A stretch of DNA of 64,000 bases from Synechococcus sp. PCC 7336 (GTDB taxonomy: Bacteria > Cyanobacteriota > Cyanobacteriia > Thermostichales > PCC-7336): NCBI RefSeq assembly GCF_000332275.1, contig NZ_CM001776.1:2252789-2316788 (forward strand). The letters are read 5' to 3'. Below the pieces are notes generated by a model. That model ran no database searches. It was not told where the DNA came from and saw only the letters and a list, made by a program, of their open reading frames with translations. Position 1 is the stretch's first letter; the number at the start of each line of letters is the position of its first letter. The position numbers and the translations under genes are program-made. Positions 46,291 to 56,313 of this stretch are shown piece by piece.

Positions 46291-47238
46291 TCAAGTTTTT
46301 ATAAGCGCTTCTATCTTTGTCTTGAAGCGAGAAAATAATCGAGATAAAGACCATTTTTTTATACCATATATATGCATCTGTGTAAATTTATCAGCTCGAA
46401 GATCGCGAATTAGATAAGGGGGATGACTTAAAGGAAACGCTATCGAGACAGAGGGGAGATTAGACAATGGATTGCTTGGATCTTGAGTGTGAGTTCCACT
46501 TGCTCCAAATCCAATATTGGAAACCAAATTAACCTTTGGTAAGACAGTTAAGCCACTTTGCAACCAGCAATTCAAAGTCCAACAATATGCCCAACTATCA
46601 ATTTCACCATTATAGGTTCTCTGGAAAATTTTGTTCCAATACTGAACAGACGATGAGTCCTTGAGAATATCATTCAATAAATTATTGCGTTTTACCAAAG
46701 GCCAAAGGCTCAACTTGGCATCAAAATGTTGCCATGCCCGTCTCCAAGTTGCCCATCCCCAACAGTGTGGGTAGCGGGAGAAATAATAGCTATATTCAGT
46801 TCTCTTTTGGCCAAATTGAAAGTTATTCCCTGATATTGCCATAATTCGATCATCTTGATAATAATGCTCTAGCAATTCTTCACAAAATTGAAAAAAAGTT
46901 GGATCTGGATCGCAATCATCTTCTAGAATGATTGCTCTATCGACATGTTCAAATGCCCAATCTAAACCGCTAGAAATACGATTTTTACAGCCTAAATTAG
47001 ATTCTGAATAATTTTTTAGAACCTGACAATCCCAATCTACAGAATCAATAATCTGACGGGCTATCTCACACTGTTTGTCTTCACTTAGCTTCTCTTTGCG
47101 CGGACCATCAGCAACAACTATAAGTTTTTTAGGACGCACCTGGCGTATTTTTTCAAGGACAATTTGTGTCGTATCGGATCGATTGAATATCAAAAGTACA
47201 ACTGGTGTATTAAGCACGTATTTGTTCATCACAAGCAT
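46291..47238 (-). CDS. GT-A glycosyltransferase (HlpA/sugar-transferase-like)
   Basis: 315 residues. PVVLLIFNRSDTTQIVLEKI, VVADGPR, and AIILEDDCDPDPTF with an acidic EDD metal motif, followed by HCWGWATWRRAW. This combination is typical of the family often labelled 'hemolytic protein HlpA-like' glycosyltransferases in exopolysaccharide clusters. Its start overlaps the end of the FkbM-like gene upstream by 29 bp (or 20 bp if ATG 47229 is used). Confidence 0.82.
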   Translation of the reverse strand: MLVMNKYVLNTPVVLLIFNRSDTTQIVLEKIRQVRPKKLIVVADGPRKEKLSEDKQCEIARQIIDSVDWDCQVLKNYSESNLGCKNRISSGLDWAFEHVDRAIILEDDCDPDPTFFQFCEELLEHYYQDDRIMAISGNNFQFGQKRTEYSYYFSRYPHCWGWATWRRAWQHFDAKLSLWPLVKRNNLLNDILKDSSSVQYWNKIFQRTYNGEIDSWAYCWTLNCWLQSGLTVLPKVNLVSNIGFGASGTHTQDPSNPLSNLPSVSIAFPLSHPPYLIRDLRADKFTQMHIYGIKKWSLSRLFSRFKTKIEALIKT

Positions 47239-47947
47239 CCCTAAAAATTGAGGTGTTCATCGTTCTAGAAAATAGAATATAGTTTTGGCTTTTCATAAAC
47301 TGATAAATCTCAGACTTGCCGGAGTTTTCAAAGTCAAATTTATATTGTTCGATCAATACATATCGAGGTCTAAACATGTTCCAATCGTTTGAACTTAATA
47401 CCTCTAGATCGAATCCTTCTACATCAACTGACAAGAAGTCAATTTCCCTATCCTGAGATAAGTTATCCTTAAGTATATTTAATAATGTTGTCGTTCTAAT
47501 TTCTCTTTGATCGATTATTTGATATTTTTCAGGATTGCGCTGAGCAGCTAGTATTGGATCGAATGTATTGAGTGCCGGTTCGTTAAAGATGTAGAATGTA
47601 TATGTTTTTGAAGAATCTGCTATTGCCGCTTCAATATTAATATCCCTCGGCCTAAAAATATTAAATAACTTCATGCTTCCGGGCATTGCGTCTACATTAA
47701 TTCCAGACCAACCACGCTTATAAAAAAAATAAGTATTTGAGAAGCGTCTTGGGTGGTGAGCACCCACATCCACATAGAATCCTGTTGATTGACATTCAAA
47801 GATTCTCTGTAGAATCATGTCCTCTCCCTCTTGGGAATAAGATTTAACTGAATAAATGTCAAACAAAGATGAACGCAACTCTCGAAAGAAAGATCGGAAA
47901 GAATCAAATATTTGTGCTCGTAGTACACATTTAAGAGCTATATGCAT
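47210..47947 (-). CDS. FkbM-family methyltransferase
   Basis: 245 residues. The N terminus SYSQEGEDMILQRIFE and the GFYVDVGAHHPRRFSNTYFF motif I, then DFLSVDVEGFDLEVLSS, define the FkbM family, which O-methylates sugars and other acceptors. Embedded in the polysaccharide locus, so a glycan acceptor is likely. 5 bp after the preceding gene, overlapping the next one. AT-rich. Confidence 0.88.
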   Translation of the reverse strand: MHIALKCVLRAQIFDSFRSFFRELRSSLFDIYSVKSYSQEGEDMILQRIFECQSTGFYVDVGAHHPRRFSNTYFFYKRGWSGINVDAMPGSMKLFNIFRPRDINIEAAIADSSKTYTFYIFNEPALNTFDPILAAQRNPEKYQIIDQREIRTTTLLNILKDNLSQDREIDFLSVDVEGFDLEVLSSNDWNMFRPRYVLIEQYKFDFENSGKSEIYQFMKSQNYILFSRTMNTSIFRDACDEQIRA

Positions 47948-47952
47948 ATTGA

Positions 47953-48636
47953 CTAGGTTCCCAAATCGATATGTTTTGCAAGAGCTCCTGGAGCATGTGT
48001 AGGCTGGAGTGACGACTTGGGTTTTAAATTAAACTCACGATGTAGAAATAGAGAGGTTGTCCAAGTATAATAATTAATCGGCCCAAACCCTGCCATATCA
48101 ACCTGGATAAAATCAGCATATCGAATTATTTCTGCTGTTTTAGGAAACCAATCTGAATTATCTAATACGATCATACCTCCTGGATTAAGCTTTTGGATTG
48201 CTTCTTTTGCACAAGCTTTTCGATGAGAACCATCAATTATGATGGTGTCAAAGTTTTCGTATTTCTGAATTGATTGAGTATAAGCTAATTTTTCTTCAAT
48301 GAGTTGTATCTCAAGGTTCTTTGAGTTATATTTTGACACCTTGTCAAACCACTGTGAATTATCTTCAACACTAATCACTTTCTTTGCTCTATTAGCCCAA
48401 AATAAACTTGAATTACCAGAACCATATTCAAAGATAATCTTATCCGAGAAATCAAGTTGTTTTAAATACTCGATTGTAGAATAGGTATACCAAGGGATAG
48501 GATTTCCTATTTTGTCTAAACAAGTCCATTGGTCTGAAGATCGATAATGTCCATATTCGATCTCTAGGATTTTTAAGCAGGAGAAGGCCGTTCTAATCGG
48601 GCGTAGTAATTTTCTAAGAGGTTTTAAAATACTCAT
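47953..48636 (-). CDS. SAM-dependent methyltransferase-like protein
   Basis: 227 residues. IIFEYGSGNSSLFWANRAKKV is a Rossmann motif I, followed by ISVEDNSQW, FDTIIIDGSHRKACAKEAI and GGMIVLDNSDWF, the order of an O-methyltransferase. The N-terminal 60 residues are basic and possibly membrane-associated. Between the flippase (13 bp) and FkbM genes; substrate unknown. Confidence 0.75.
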   Translation of the reverse strand: MSILKPLRKLLRPIRTAFSCLKILEIEYGHYRSSDQWTCLDKIGNPIPWYTYSTIEYLKQLDFSDKIIFEYGSGNSSLFWANRAKKVISVEDNSQWFDKVSKYNSKNLEIQLIEEKLAYTQSIQKYENFDTIIIDGSHRKACAKEAIQKLNPGGMIVLDNSDWFPKTAEIIRYADFIQVDMAGFGPINYYTWTTSLFLHREFNLKPKSSLQPTHAPGALAKHIDLGT

Positions 48637-48649
48637 AATTTTAGAAGAT

Positions 48650-49990
48650 CTATCGAAGGATTAAAGCACTAGCCATCAGGCGAGCAATGGGTCTAGTCTC
48701 TCTGATGATAAAACATGACAGAAATGCGGCCAAAAAATAACTCAACAAGGTTGCAATTGCAGCACCTATTTCCTGATATTCTGGAATTAGAAGATAATTT
48801 AGAATGATATTCAGTACAGCTCCAGAAACAGTGGTCATAAACGAGAATACCATTAAATTCTCTGATGTCATCCACAATTCTCTAATAACACCTAGTGACA
48901 CAAATATCCCAGACCAAACATGTATAGATAAAACAAAACCTGCTCCTGAGTATGTTCTTCCCAGCAACAATATTACTAATGGCTGAGCTAGCAGTGTCAG
49001 TGGCACTACTAGGAGATAGGATATACTCACAACTGTTTTGAACAATTTGTGAATTTGTTGGTAATACTTGTCTTGACTCTGCTGCTTTGCAGCTAAGATC
49101 ATCGGAAATGTTGAGCTAGCGATCGCAACTGGAATGAAATACCAGGACTCTGATAGTCTTACGGCTACTGAATATATACCAACAGCTCGATTTCCTGCTA
49201 TCTGACTTAACATAACCTGATCGATGTGCATATAGACTGTGACTGCAATCCCCGATAAAATTAGCGGCCAGCTTTGTTTTAGTAATGCTTTAGCTTGCGT
49301 GACATTAAACTTCCATTCTTTAAATGACTTCCCGACTTTTGTATAGGATACCCCTAGTCTATAGCTTCTAATCAGTTGCTCTAACAGAGATGCTATCCCA
49401 AATGTGAGTACGGATGTTTTTACTAGTAGTAAGCCCGCACGGATCGTACTGCCTACTGTATAGGCTATACTTCCTGCGATCGCATTTTGCTTTGCTTGAA
49501 CCTGTGACAAGAACCAAAAACTAATGATATCTGAAGTTTTCAAAACCAAGCCGAGTGCGCTAAAAGCAACTAGCCAACTTGATATAAGATCGTCAGGACG
49601 CATCCAGAGATTAACATCGATCGCAATAACAGCTATCAATGCTCCTGCAAATATCCGTAAAATGAACGATGTCCCCAAGATCTGGTAATGCCGTTCGGGC
49701 TGATTGACAAGGTCGCGAACTACAATTTTGTGTAGACCTAAGGTGGAAAGCGGTTCAAACAAAGCTACAAATGCTATGGAATAATTTAGGAGGCCGTAAT
49801 TCTCTGGCCCGAGATACTTTGCCATCCACAATCCAAGTATAAGCCCGCCAAAAATTTTGAGGATTTTTTCAAGAAATAACCAGCCTGTATTTTTGACGAT
49901 ATGGTTATTTAGCTTGCTTAATATTTTTTTGTGCGACGTAAGAAATAGACTTCTCATTAGAATACGAACAACAGTATGTATATTAAGCAA
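48650..49990 (-). CDS. Wzx-type polysaccharide flippase
   Basis: 446 residues with about 12 transmembrane helices. The N-terminal NTGWLFLEKILKIFGGLILG and YLGPENYGLLNYSIAFVALF motifs are typical of the MOP-family polysaccharide exporters (Wzx/RfbX). It translocates undecaprenyl-linked repeat units across the inner membrane for a Wzy-type polymerase, here represented by the gene at 36849. The first dozen codons are a possible upstream extension; ATG at residue 12 is an alternative start. HIP1 octamers reappear here (near 49,120 and 49,480). Confidence 0.9.
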   Translation of the reverse strand: MLNIHTVVRILMRSLFLTSHKKILSKLNNHIVKNTGWLFLEKILKIFGGLILGLWMAKYLGPENYGLLNYSIAFVALFEPLSTLGLHKIVVRDLVNQPERHYQILGTSFILRIFAGALIAVIAIDVNLWMRPDDLISSWLVAFSALGLVLKTSDIISFWFLSQVQAKQNAIAGSIAYTVGSTIRAGLLLVKTSVLTFGIASLLEQLIRSYRLGVSYTKVGKSFKEWKFNVTQAKALLKQSWPLILSGIAVTVYMHIDQVMLSQIAGNRAVGIYSVAVRLSESWYFIPVAIASSTFPMILAAKQQSQDKYYQQIHKLFKTVVSISYLLVVPLTLLAQPLVILLLGRTYSGAGFVLSIHVWSGIFVSLGVIRELWMTSENLMVFSFMTTVSGAVLNIILNYLLIPEYQEIGAAIATLLSYFLAAFLSCFIIRETRPIARLMASALILR

Positions 49991-50197
49991 AGAGGTATGA
50001 TGGAAAAATACCGATCCTTATACGGAAGCCGATCTCTAGAGAAAATCGCCTGTGTATCATATTTTGCCAATCGCTTACATCTAGAGCTTAATTGAGCAAA
50101 GTGGCAAAACAGTCAACACCCAATGCCAGTCTTCCCGCATAGGACATCGAACCCATCAGGGGTCCAGCAAGCAGGCCCAGTTTGAGGCCAAAAGGAC

Positions 50198-52246
50198 TTA
50201 CGAGGCGGCCTGCCCCAGCAGGCGCTGTCTCAGCTTTTTAATCTTGTCGCGATAGTCTGCAGCGGTCTCGAACTCCAGATTGGAGGCAGCTTCTTTCATC
50301 TTGGTCTCGAACTGCTGGATCAGATTGGGGATATCTTCGAGGGAGATGTCGCTGGATTGCTGGAAAGCAGTCTCTAGCTCGCGATCGCTCAGCTTGCGGG
50401 AGATGGAGAGAAAAGACAGGATGGCGTTATTGGATTTCTTGACGATGGGCTTGGGGGTGATGCCGTGTGTTTGGTTGTACTCCAACTGGATGGCGCGGCG
50501 GCGCTCGGTTTCGGCGATCGCCTTGGCCATGCTCTTCGTCAAATTATCGGCATACATGATCGTCCGACCGCGCACGTTCCGCGCTGCCCTGCCAATCGTC
50601 TGAATCAGCGATCGCTCCGCCCGCAAAAACCCTTCCTTATCGGCATCCAAGATTGCCACCAACGAGACCTCCGGCAGGTCCAACCCTTCCCGCAGCAGGT
50701 TGACACCCACGAGAACGTCGAAGGCCCCCTCCCGCAGATCCTGCAGAATCTCGATGCGCTCGATCGAGTTGATTTCAGAATGGAGATAGCGAACCCGGAC
50801 ACCCCGCTCTTGGAAATATTCGGTCAGGTCTTCGGCCATACGCTTGGTCAGGGTGGTGATTAAGGCGCGATCGCCCTGCCCCACGCAATGCACAATCTCG
50901 TCCAGCAAATCGTCCACCTGACCGGCTGTGGGGCGGACCGATACTTCGGGATCGAGCACTCCTGTAGGGCGAATCACCTGTTCGACAACGCGCCCGGTGC
51001 CCGCTATATAGGATTTCGATTCATCGATCCGAGCATCCGACACCTCCAACTCCCAGGTGCCGGGGGTGGCGGAGACGAAGATGGCTTGCTCGACCATGCC
51101 CCAAAATTCTTCGGATTTGAGGGGGCGGTTATCGACGGCACTGGGTAGTCGAAAGCCGTGATCGACCAACACTTGCTTGCGAGCTCGATCGCCGTTGTAC
51201 ATGCCCCTCAACTGAGGCACGGTGACATGGGATTCGTCCACGACTAAGAGCCAGTCTTTGCCTCGAAAGTAATCGACCAAACAGGAGGGAGGCTCGCCCG
51301 GTTGGCGTCCGGTCAGGTGGCGAGAGTAGTTTTCGACGCCATTGCAATAGCCCACTTCCTGCAGCATTTCCAAGTCGTATTTCGTGCGCTGTTCCAGCCG
51401 CTGGGCTTCCAGCAGTTTGCCGCTGGTGCGGAAGGATTCCAGTTGGGCTTCCAGTTCGTCTTTGATGCCTTGGATGGCAGATTCCAGTTGGTCTTCGGGG
51501 GTGACGAAGTGGCGGGCGGGGTAGAGGCGCAGGGCACTGGTGCTTTGCAGGATTTCGCCCGTGACGGGATCGATGAGGCGGATGGCGTCGATGTCGTCGC
51601 CGAAAAATTCCACCCGAATGATGCGGTCTTCGTAGGCGGGGACCACTTCGAGCACGTCCCCTTTGAGGCGGAATTTGCCTCGGGTGAGGTCGAGATCGTT
51701 GCGTTCGTATTGGACGGAGGCCAGATCGCGCAGGAGCGCGCGTTGGTTCGTTTCCTCTCCCACTTGGAAGGGGATGGAGGCTTTCAGGTATTCCTCGGGC
51801 ATCCCCAAGCCGTAGATGCAACTGACGGAGGCGACGACGATCGCGTCATTGCGTTCGAAGAGCGATCGCGTAGCGGAATGCCGCAGCATGTCGATTTCTT
51901 CGTTGATGGAGGAGGTCTTGGCGATGTAGGTATCGGTGACGGGGACGTAGGCTTCCGGTTGGTAGTAGTCGTAGTAGCTAACGAAGTATTCGACGGCGTT
52001 GTGGGGGAAGAGTTCGCGCAGTTCGTTACACAGTTGGGCGGCAAGGGTTTTGTTGTGGGCCAGCAGCAGGGTGGGCTTATTGACTTGGGCGATGGTGTGG
52101 GCAATGGAGAAGGTTTTGCCGGTGCCGGTTGCCCCTAAAAGGGTTTGGTAGCGGTGTCCGGCTTCGACGTTTTGCACCATTTGGGCGATCGCCTTGGGTT
52201 GGTCCCCCGTGGGCTCGTAGTTCGATTTCAGCTCGAATTGCGTCAC
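50198..52246 (-). CDS. uvrB: Excinuclease ABC subunit B
   Basis: 682 residues from GTG 52246 ([16 protein letters not shown]); a TTG at 52288 would add 14 residues. Walker A GATGTGKT, the beta-hairpin [18 protein letters not shown], helicase motifs V/VI ([16 protein letters not shown]), and a C-terminal UVR domain ([19 protein letters not shown]) that binds UvrC. It loads onto damage with UvrA and recruits UvrC for nucleotide excision repair. Upstream SGNH gene is 91 bp away in the same direction. Confidence 0.98.
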   Translation of the reverse strand: MTQFELKSNYEPTGDQPKAIAQMVQNVEAGHRYQTLLGATGTGKTFSIAHTIAQVNKPTLLLAHNKTLAAQLCNELRELFPHNAVEYFVSYYDYYQPEAYVPVTDTYIAKTSSINEEIDMLRHSATRSLFERNDAIVVASVSCIYGLGMPEEYLKASIPFQVGEETNQRALLRDLASVQYERNDLDLTRGKFRLKGDVLEVVPAYEDRIIRVEFFGDDIDAIRLIDPVTGEILQSTSALRLYPARHFVTPEDQLESAIQGIKDELEAQLESFRTSGKLLEAQRLEQRTKYDLEMLQEVGYCNGVENYSRHLTGRQPGEPPSCLVDYFRGKDWLLVVDESHVTVPQLRGMYNGDRARKQVLVDHGFRLPSAVDNRPLKSEEFWGMVEQAIFVSATPGTWELEVSDARIDESKSYIAGTGRVVEQVIRPTGVLDPEVSVRPTAGQVDDLLDEIVHCVGQGDRALITTLTKRMAEDLTEYFQERGVRVRYLHSEINSIERIEILQDLREGAFDVLVGVNLLREGLDLPEVSLVAILDADKEGFLRAERSLIQTIGRAARNVRGRTIMYADNLTKSMAKAIAETERRRAIQLEYNQTHGITPKPIVKKSNNAILSFLSISRKLSDRELETAFQQSSDISLEDIPNLIQQFETKMKEAASNLEFETAADYRDKIKKLRQRLLGQAAS

Positions 52247-52337
52247 TGTCTTGCCCCGCACAAACTGTGCCAATCTCTTTCCAGCCAATCTCTTCTTATT
52301 ATGGTCAATGGTTGCGGCGATCGCCTCTAGCCTGTTC

Positions 52338-53318
52338 TCAGGGGGGATTCTCTTGAAGCAACTGCAAGATGACGGGCTCTAGTTGTTCTGCGATCGCCTG
52401 TTGCCCTGCAGCGTTGACGTGAATATTGTCTCGATAGGCGCTAGTCGGCACGTCGAGCTGAACGACAGTAGCTCCTGCCTGCAGCGCCGTTCGTTCGAGT
52501 GCTTCGTAACATGCTTGCAGGCTGTTTTTGTCGAGCCTTCTGTGCAGAGCCACAACAACACGAGCGCCAGCCTCGCGAGATACGGCGATCGCTTGAGTGA
52601 CAGCAGCGATTGCTTCGGGAACGGCGCATGTGGTCTCTGCAGGCGCGGCGGATTCCCCACCAATGGGCGCGTTACGCACAGGCGCTCCACCCAGTTTGGG
52701 CAAGTAACGCGGTAGGTAGCGAAAAAAGACCTCTTGTAAGGCCAGCAGCGGTCGGGTTGCGGGAAATCTGGGATGCTCGCCCACAACAATCGGAGCAAAC
52801 TTGCGCGCATCGGCAGCATCCGCACCATTCAGTACGAGCACAACCACTTCAGCTTCAAACAGGCCGAATTTTTGGATGTAAGCGAGCAGATTGATGGGTC
52901 CCCAGGAATCTGCAGATGCGTTGCCTACAGGAACTCCTAGCCAATTGGCGAGCAGTGTTGTTGCCAGCTCCTCCTGGTCGGTGAGACTGCCTCCATTGAT
53001 CGCACTGTCCCCTGCGACCAACACCGACAGACGTTCCCATTCTTCGCTTCTCATGTGGTGGGTGTTGATAGAGATACGGTTGCCAAAGCGCCTGTAAGTA
53101 CCGGGTTTAGGTAAGTATTCCACATCTGGGTCGGCAATACTCAGGGGAGGATCGCCCAATCCGAGCCAAAATCGAGCCACGAGCTCGCTGCCCAGTAATG
53201 CGAACGCAATCAGTAAGACAGTAGTGCCAGCAACTTTACGCGCCGACCATCCCAACCAGTAAGAGCAGAAGCGGTTTTTCAAAATCGTGTCTCGCAATTT
53301 TGGATCTAGGGAACTCAA
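52338..53318 (-). CDS. SGNH/GDSL-like hydrolase with N-terminal membrane anchor
   Basis: 326 residues. A single hydrophobic segment (about 28-50) anchors or exports it. Block motifs of the SGNH family: [10 protein letters not shown] (nucleophile Ser), LNGADAAD (Asn block III position) and [13 protein letters not shown] (catalytic Asp/His). Such enzymes often remove or add acyl groups on cell-wall or exopolysaccharide sugars, which fits the nearby polysaccharide locus, though uvrB intervenes. A proline/alanine-rich insert lies at about 205-225. Confidence 0.75.
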   Translation of the reverse strand: MSSLDPKLRDTILKNRFCSYWLGWSARKVAGTTVLLIAFALLGSELVARFWLGLGDPPLSIADPDVEYLPKPGTYRRFGNRISINTHHMRSEEWERLSVLVAGDSAINGGSLTDQEELATTLLANWLGVPVGNASADSWGPINLLAYIQKFGLFEAEVVVLVLNGADAADARKFAPIVVGEHPRFPATRPLLALQEVFFRYLPRYLPKLGGAPVRNAPIGGESAAPAETTCAVPEAIAAVTQAIAVSREAGARVVVALHRRLDKNSLQACYEALERTALQAGATVVQLDVPTSAYRDNIHVNAAGQQAIAEQLEPVILQLLQENPP

Positions 53319-53708
53319 ACTGTTGCGATCGGCGATCGCAGCTAGACATTAACATTGCGCCATTGTGGGTGACTCTTGTGTCGCAGTGGGCTCTCTGTCC
53401 GTGCAGATAAGAGGAATTCTAGCAAGTTCCCATCGATCGCTTGGGGGATCGCTCTCAAAATTGGTCTGTGGATTTGCGGCGATCGCTCTTAAATTCAGTG
53501 GGAAGCGCAAAAGGAGTTGACGGAACGCAATTGAGTTTGCGACACTATCTGAGCTGTCAGCAGCAACCCTTTCCCGTGACTGATAGACTAGGTAACGTCA
53601 GTCCTCAGAAGTTGGCGCGCAACGTTTTGCCGTCAATTCTGTACGACGATCTGACAGCCTTGTGGAGCCTGCGCTCTGCTGTCTGGCTTCGTTTCCAGCC
53701 CAAAACAG
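53319..53708. other. Spacer upstream of tRNA-Trp, no gene seen
   Basis: No credible protein gene. An imperfect direct repeat around two HIP1-like cores (53450-53500; GATCGCTCTCAAA and GATCGCTCTTAAA) stands out. The promoter of tRNA-Trp must lie here, but I did not find a convincing -10 near 53,680. Confidence 0.45.
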
Positions 53709-53781
53709 GCGTCCTTAGTTCAGTTGGTAGAACGTCGGTCTCCAAAACCGAATGTCGGGGGTTCGAGTCCTCCAGGACGCG
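53709..53781 (+). tRNA. trnW: tRNA-Trp (anticodon CCA)
   Basis: 73 nt. Acceptor stem GCGTCCT/AGGACGC, discriminator G, D arm with TTAGTTCAGTTGGTAGAA, anticodon stem TCGGT/ACCGA closing the loop CTCCAAA with anticodon CCA, and T arm GGGGGTTCGAGTCCTCC. No encoded CCA tail, as usual in cyanobacteria. A T-run follows the gene at 53786-53791. Confidence 0.97.
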
Positions 53782-53832
53782 CTCTCTTTTTTAGGGTGCG
53801 AGGCAAGTTAACGATAGCCGCTCGCAAGCTGC

Positions 53833-53898
53833 AGATCGCAGGCCGACATGTTTAAGGTCGCAGGCTGACATTTCTAAGTTGCAAGCTGACATTTTTTA
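53833..53898. repeat. Degenerate 22-bp triple tandem repeat
   Basis: Three 22-bp units (consensus AGRTCGCAGGCTGACATTTNTA, 53833-53854, 53855-53876, 53877-53898), diverged by a few bases each, between tRNA-Trp and secE, ahead of the SecE ribosome-binding site. Confidence 0.85.
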
Positions 53899-53951
53899 GA
53901 TCGCAGCATCGGCTAGCATTCATTCACCCGGTTGCAAGGAGATACGCGGAC

Positions 53952-54206
53952 ATGGCGAAAAGCGATACGGCAGAACGCAAAGATCCCGCCAAGCGCGGTT
54001 CTTCTAAGGCAGTCGAGACGGAAACCCAAGGGCCGTTTAGCTTCTTTGGCAACACCCTGGCCGAACTCAAGAAGGTGGCTTGGCCCGATCGCCAGCAACT
54101 GATTAGCGAGTCGAGTGCAGTCCTTTTGATTGTGATTGCCTTCGCCTCCTTCATCTTTTTAATCGACCAGCTATTCGGCTGGGTTTCCGGTCTAGTTTTC
54201 GGCTAA
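53952..54206 (+). CDS. secE: Preprotein translocase subunit SecE
   Basis: 84 residues. Polar N terminus, then FFGNTLAELKKVAWPDRQQL, the conserved amphipathic helix that clamps SecY, and one transmembrane helix (about 57-79). Single-TM cyanobacterial SecE type. AAGGAG lies upstream. Head of the secE-nusG-rplK-rplA cluster, the universal bacterial order. Confidence 0.96.
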   Translation: MAKSDTAERKDPAKRGSSKAVETETQGPFSFFGNTLAELKKVAWPDRQQLISESSAVLLIVIAFASFIFLIDQLFGWVSGLVFG

Positions 54207-54272
54207 ATTCAGCCACTTGTGAGGCGATCGCCGCTAGCGCGATCGCGGGAAGTCGTGCAGCGAGAAACAGTG

Positions 54273-54878
54273 ATGGTATCCACAACCGAACACGAAGAGC
54301 ACAGCGAAGAGAAACGCCAAGAACGCTGGTATACCGTGCAAGTGGCCTCCGGCTGCGAGAATAAAGTTCAGAGCACTTTGATGCAGCGGGCGATCGCCCT
54401 CGACGTGCAAGATCGGATTTTGGAAGTCGCCATTCCCAAACGCCCCGGCTATAAGGTGGGCAAAGATGGCAAGCGCCAACAGATCGAAGAAAAGATCTTT
54501 CCCGGCTACGTCCTGATTCGCATGGTGCTGGACGACGAGGTTTGGCAGGTCATCAAGAGTACCCCCAACGTGATCAACTTTGTGGGCAATGAAGAACGGC
54601 GCGCCGTCGGTCGCGGGCGCGGCCACGTTACGCCTCGCCCCCTCAGTGCCTCGGAAGTGCATCGCATCTTCAAAACTGCTGAAGTGGAAGAAGTCACCGT
54701 GAAGGTGGATATGGCAGAGGGTGATAAGATTGAAGTCTTGTCTGGACCCTTCCAAGGCTTCCACGGCGAAGTGGTGGAGGTCAGTCCGGAGCGGGGCAAG
54801 CTCAAGGCTCTGATTTCAATTTTTGGTCGCGATACTCCGGTGGAACTGGAGTTCAACCAAGTTGAGAAAGAAGTTTGA
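54273..54878 (+). CDS. nusG: Transcription termination/antitermination factor NusG
   Basis: 201 residues from ATG 54273; the frame continues to 54219 but those codons are unlike NusG. NGN domain: [35 protein letters not shown], and a KOW domain near the C terminus ([20 protein letters not shown]). It binds RNA polymerase and couples to Rho and ribosomes. Between secE (66 bp) and rplK. Confidence 0.96.
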   Translation: MVSTTEHEEHSEEKRQERWYTVQVASGCENKVQSTLMQRAIALDVQDRILEVAIPKRPGYKVGKDGKRQQIEEKIFPGYVLIRMVLDDEVWQVIKSTPNVINFVGNEERRAVGRGRGHVTPRPLSASEVHRIFKTAEVEEVTVKVDMAEGDKIEVLSGPFQGFHGEVVEVSPERGKLKALISIFGRDTPVELEFNQVEKEV

Positions 54879-54958
54879 GTTCTTCCTGAACGTTCGCGAT
54901 CGCTCGAGTCAGTTCGATCGAGATACGGACGTAGTGCTTCAGGAGAATTCCCTTTTGC

Positions 54959-54983
54959 CCCTGCAGAGAACCCTTCTGCAGGG
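54959..54983 (+). other. Hairpin between nusG and rplK
   Basis: A perfect 8-bp stem CCCTGCAG/CTGCAGGG with a 9-nt loop, then a T-rich stretch interrupted by G/C (TTTTTT at 54999-55004). Could partially terminate nusG or take part in rplK regulation. Position is seen; role is inference. Confidence 0.55.
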
Positions 54984-55026
54984 TTGCTTGTTTGCGCGTT
55001 TTTTGCCCAGCAGTGTAGTACCCGTC

Positions 55027-55452
55027 ATGCCCAGAAAAGTAGTAGCGATTATCAAGCTGGCGATCGAAGCCGGTAAGGCAAACCCAGCTCCCCCCATCGG
55101 CCCTGCCTTGGGTCAGCACGGGGTCAACATCATGATGTTCTGCAAAGAATACAACGCCAAAACCGCCGACCAGGCGGGCACTGTTGTACCGGTAGAAATC
55201 TCGGTGTACGAGGATCGAAGCTTTACCTTCATTCTCAAAACCCCTCCCGCTGCCGTTTTGATTAAAAAAGCGGCTGGCATCGAGCGCGGCTCGGGGATGT
55301 CCCACACTGAAAAAGTGGGTTCCATCACCCAAGCGCAACTGCGTCAAATTGCCGAAACCAAGTTGCCCGACCTCAACACCAACAATGTTGAGGCTGCCAT
55401 GTGCATCATCGCCGGTACCGCCCGCAACATGGGCGTCACCGTTGCGGAATAA
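55027..55452 (+). CDS. rplK: 50S ribosomal protein L11
   Basis: 141 residues, exactly the family length. [25 protein letters not shown] with the conserved Pro-rich loop, [15 protein letters not shown], and the C-terminal rRNA-binding domain [12 protein letters not shown]. Sits at the GTPase-associated centre, contacting L10 and translation factors. The start at 55027 follows the family; an upstream in-frame extension is spurious. Confidence 0.98.
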   Translation: MPRKVVAIIKLAIEAGKANPAPPIGPALGQHGVNIMMFCKEYNAKTADQAGTVVPVEISVYEDRSFTFILKTPPAAVLIKKAAGIERGSGMSHTEKVGSITQAQLRQIAETKLPDLNTNNVEAAMCIIAGTARNMGVTVAE

Positions 55453-55587
55453 GCGCGAGATCGCTCAGCCTGCGTTCCTAAAAGATCGCTATTGAGTCGC
55501 GATCGTCCCTGTAAACTCAATCGCCTCTGTAAACCCAATCGTTGGGGGAGAGGGCCATTCCCTCGCTAAGACCCCGAGGAGCTCTAA

Positions 55588-56307
55588 ATGTCTAAAAAAC
55601 TGTCGAAGCGGATGCGAGAGCTGCAAGACAAAGTGCAGCTCACCGCTTACGAACCGCTAGCAGCCCTGCAGTTGCTCAAAGAAACTGCCACCGCCAAGTT
55701 TGACGAAGCTGCTGAAGTTCACGTGCGCTTGGGCATCGATCCCAAGTATGCCGACCAACAAATTCGCACCACTGTGGTGCTGCCGAAAGGCACCGGTCAG
55801 ACCGTGCGGGTGGGGGTCATCGCCCGTGGCGAAAAGGTCAACGAGGCCCAGGAGGCGGGGGCCGATGTTGTGGGGTCTGAAGAACTGATCGAAGAGATCT
55901 CCAATGGCATGTTGGACTTCGATATTTTGGTGGCCACCCCCGACATGATGCCCAAAGTGGCCAAGCTGGGCCGAATTCTGGGGCCGCGCAAGTTGATGCC
56001 CTCCCCCAAAGCGGGCACCGTCACGTTCGATCTGGGCCAAGCGATTGATGAATTTAAGGGTGGCAAGCTGGAATTTCGAGCCGATCGCACCGGGATCGTT
56101 CATATCCTGTTTGGCAAATCTAGCTTTCCGGCAGAAGATTTGCTGACAAATTTGAAAACCTTCCAAGAGGCGATCGATCGCCATCGCCCTTCTGGAGCCA
56201 AGGGCAAATATTGGCGATCGATGTACGTCTGTTCCACCATGGGTCCGTCGATTGAAGTGGACATCAGTGCCCTGCGCGACCTGACGTTAGAGGATGCTGC
56301 TGCCTAG
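55588..56307 (+). CDS. rplA: 50S ribosomal protein L1
   Basis: 239 residues. [19 protein letters not shown], the [15 protein letters not shown] rRNA-binding loop and [16 protein letters not shown] are canonical. L1 forms the mobile L1 stalk at the E site and can repress its own operon. GAGGAG precedes the ATG. 135 bp after rplK. Confidence 0.98.
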   Translation: MSKKLSKRMRELQDKVQLTAYEPLAALQLLKETATAKFDEAAEVHVRLGIDPKYADQQIRTTVVLPKGTGQTVRVGVIARGEKVNEAQEAGADVVGSEELIEEISNGMLDFDILVATPDMMPKVAKLGRILGPRKLMPSPKAGTVTFDLGQAIDEFKGGKLEFRADRTGIVHILFGKSSFPAEDLLTNLKTFQEAIDRHRPSGAKGKYWRSMYVCSTMGPSIEVDISALRDLTLEDAAA

Positions 56308-56313
56308 GATTAG

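Noticed and set aside
51302-52138. A 278-codon frame antisense to uvrB
   Set aside because: Val/Gly/Phe-rich shadow of uvrB codons with no domain.
53441-53794. 117-codon plus-strand frame across tRNA-Trp
   Set aside because: It covers the tRNA gene and has no protein-family features.
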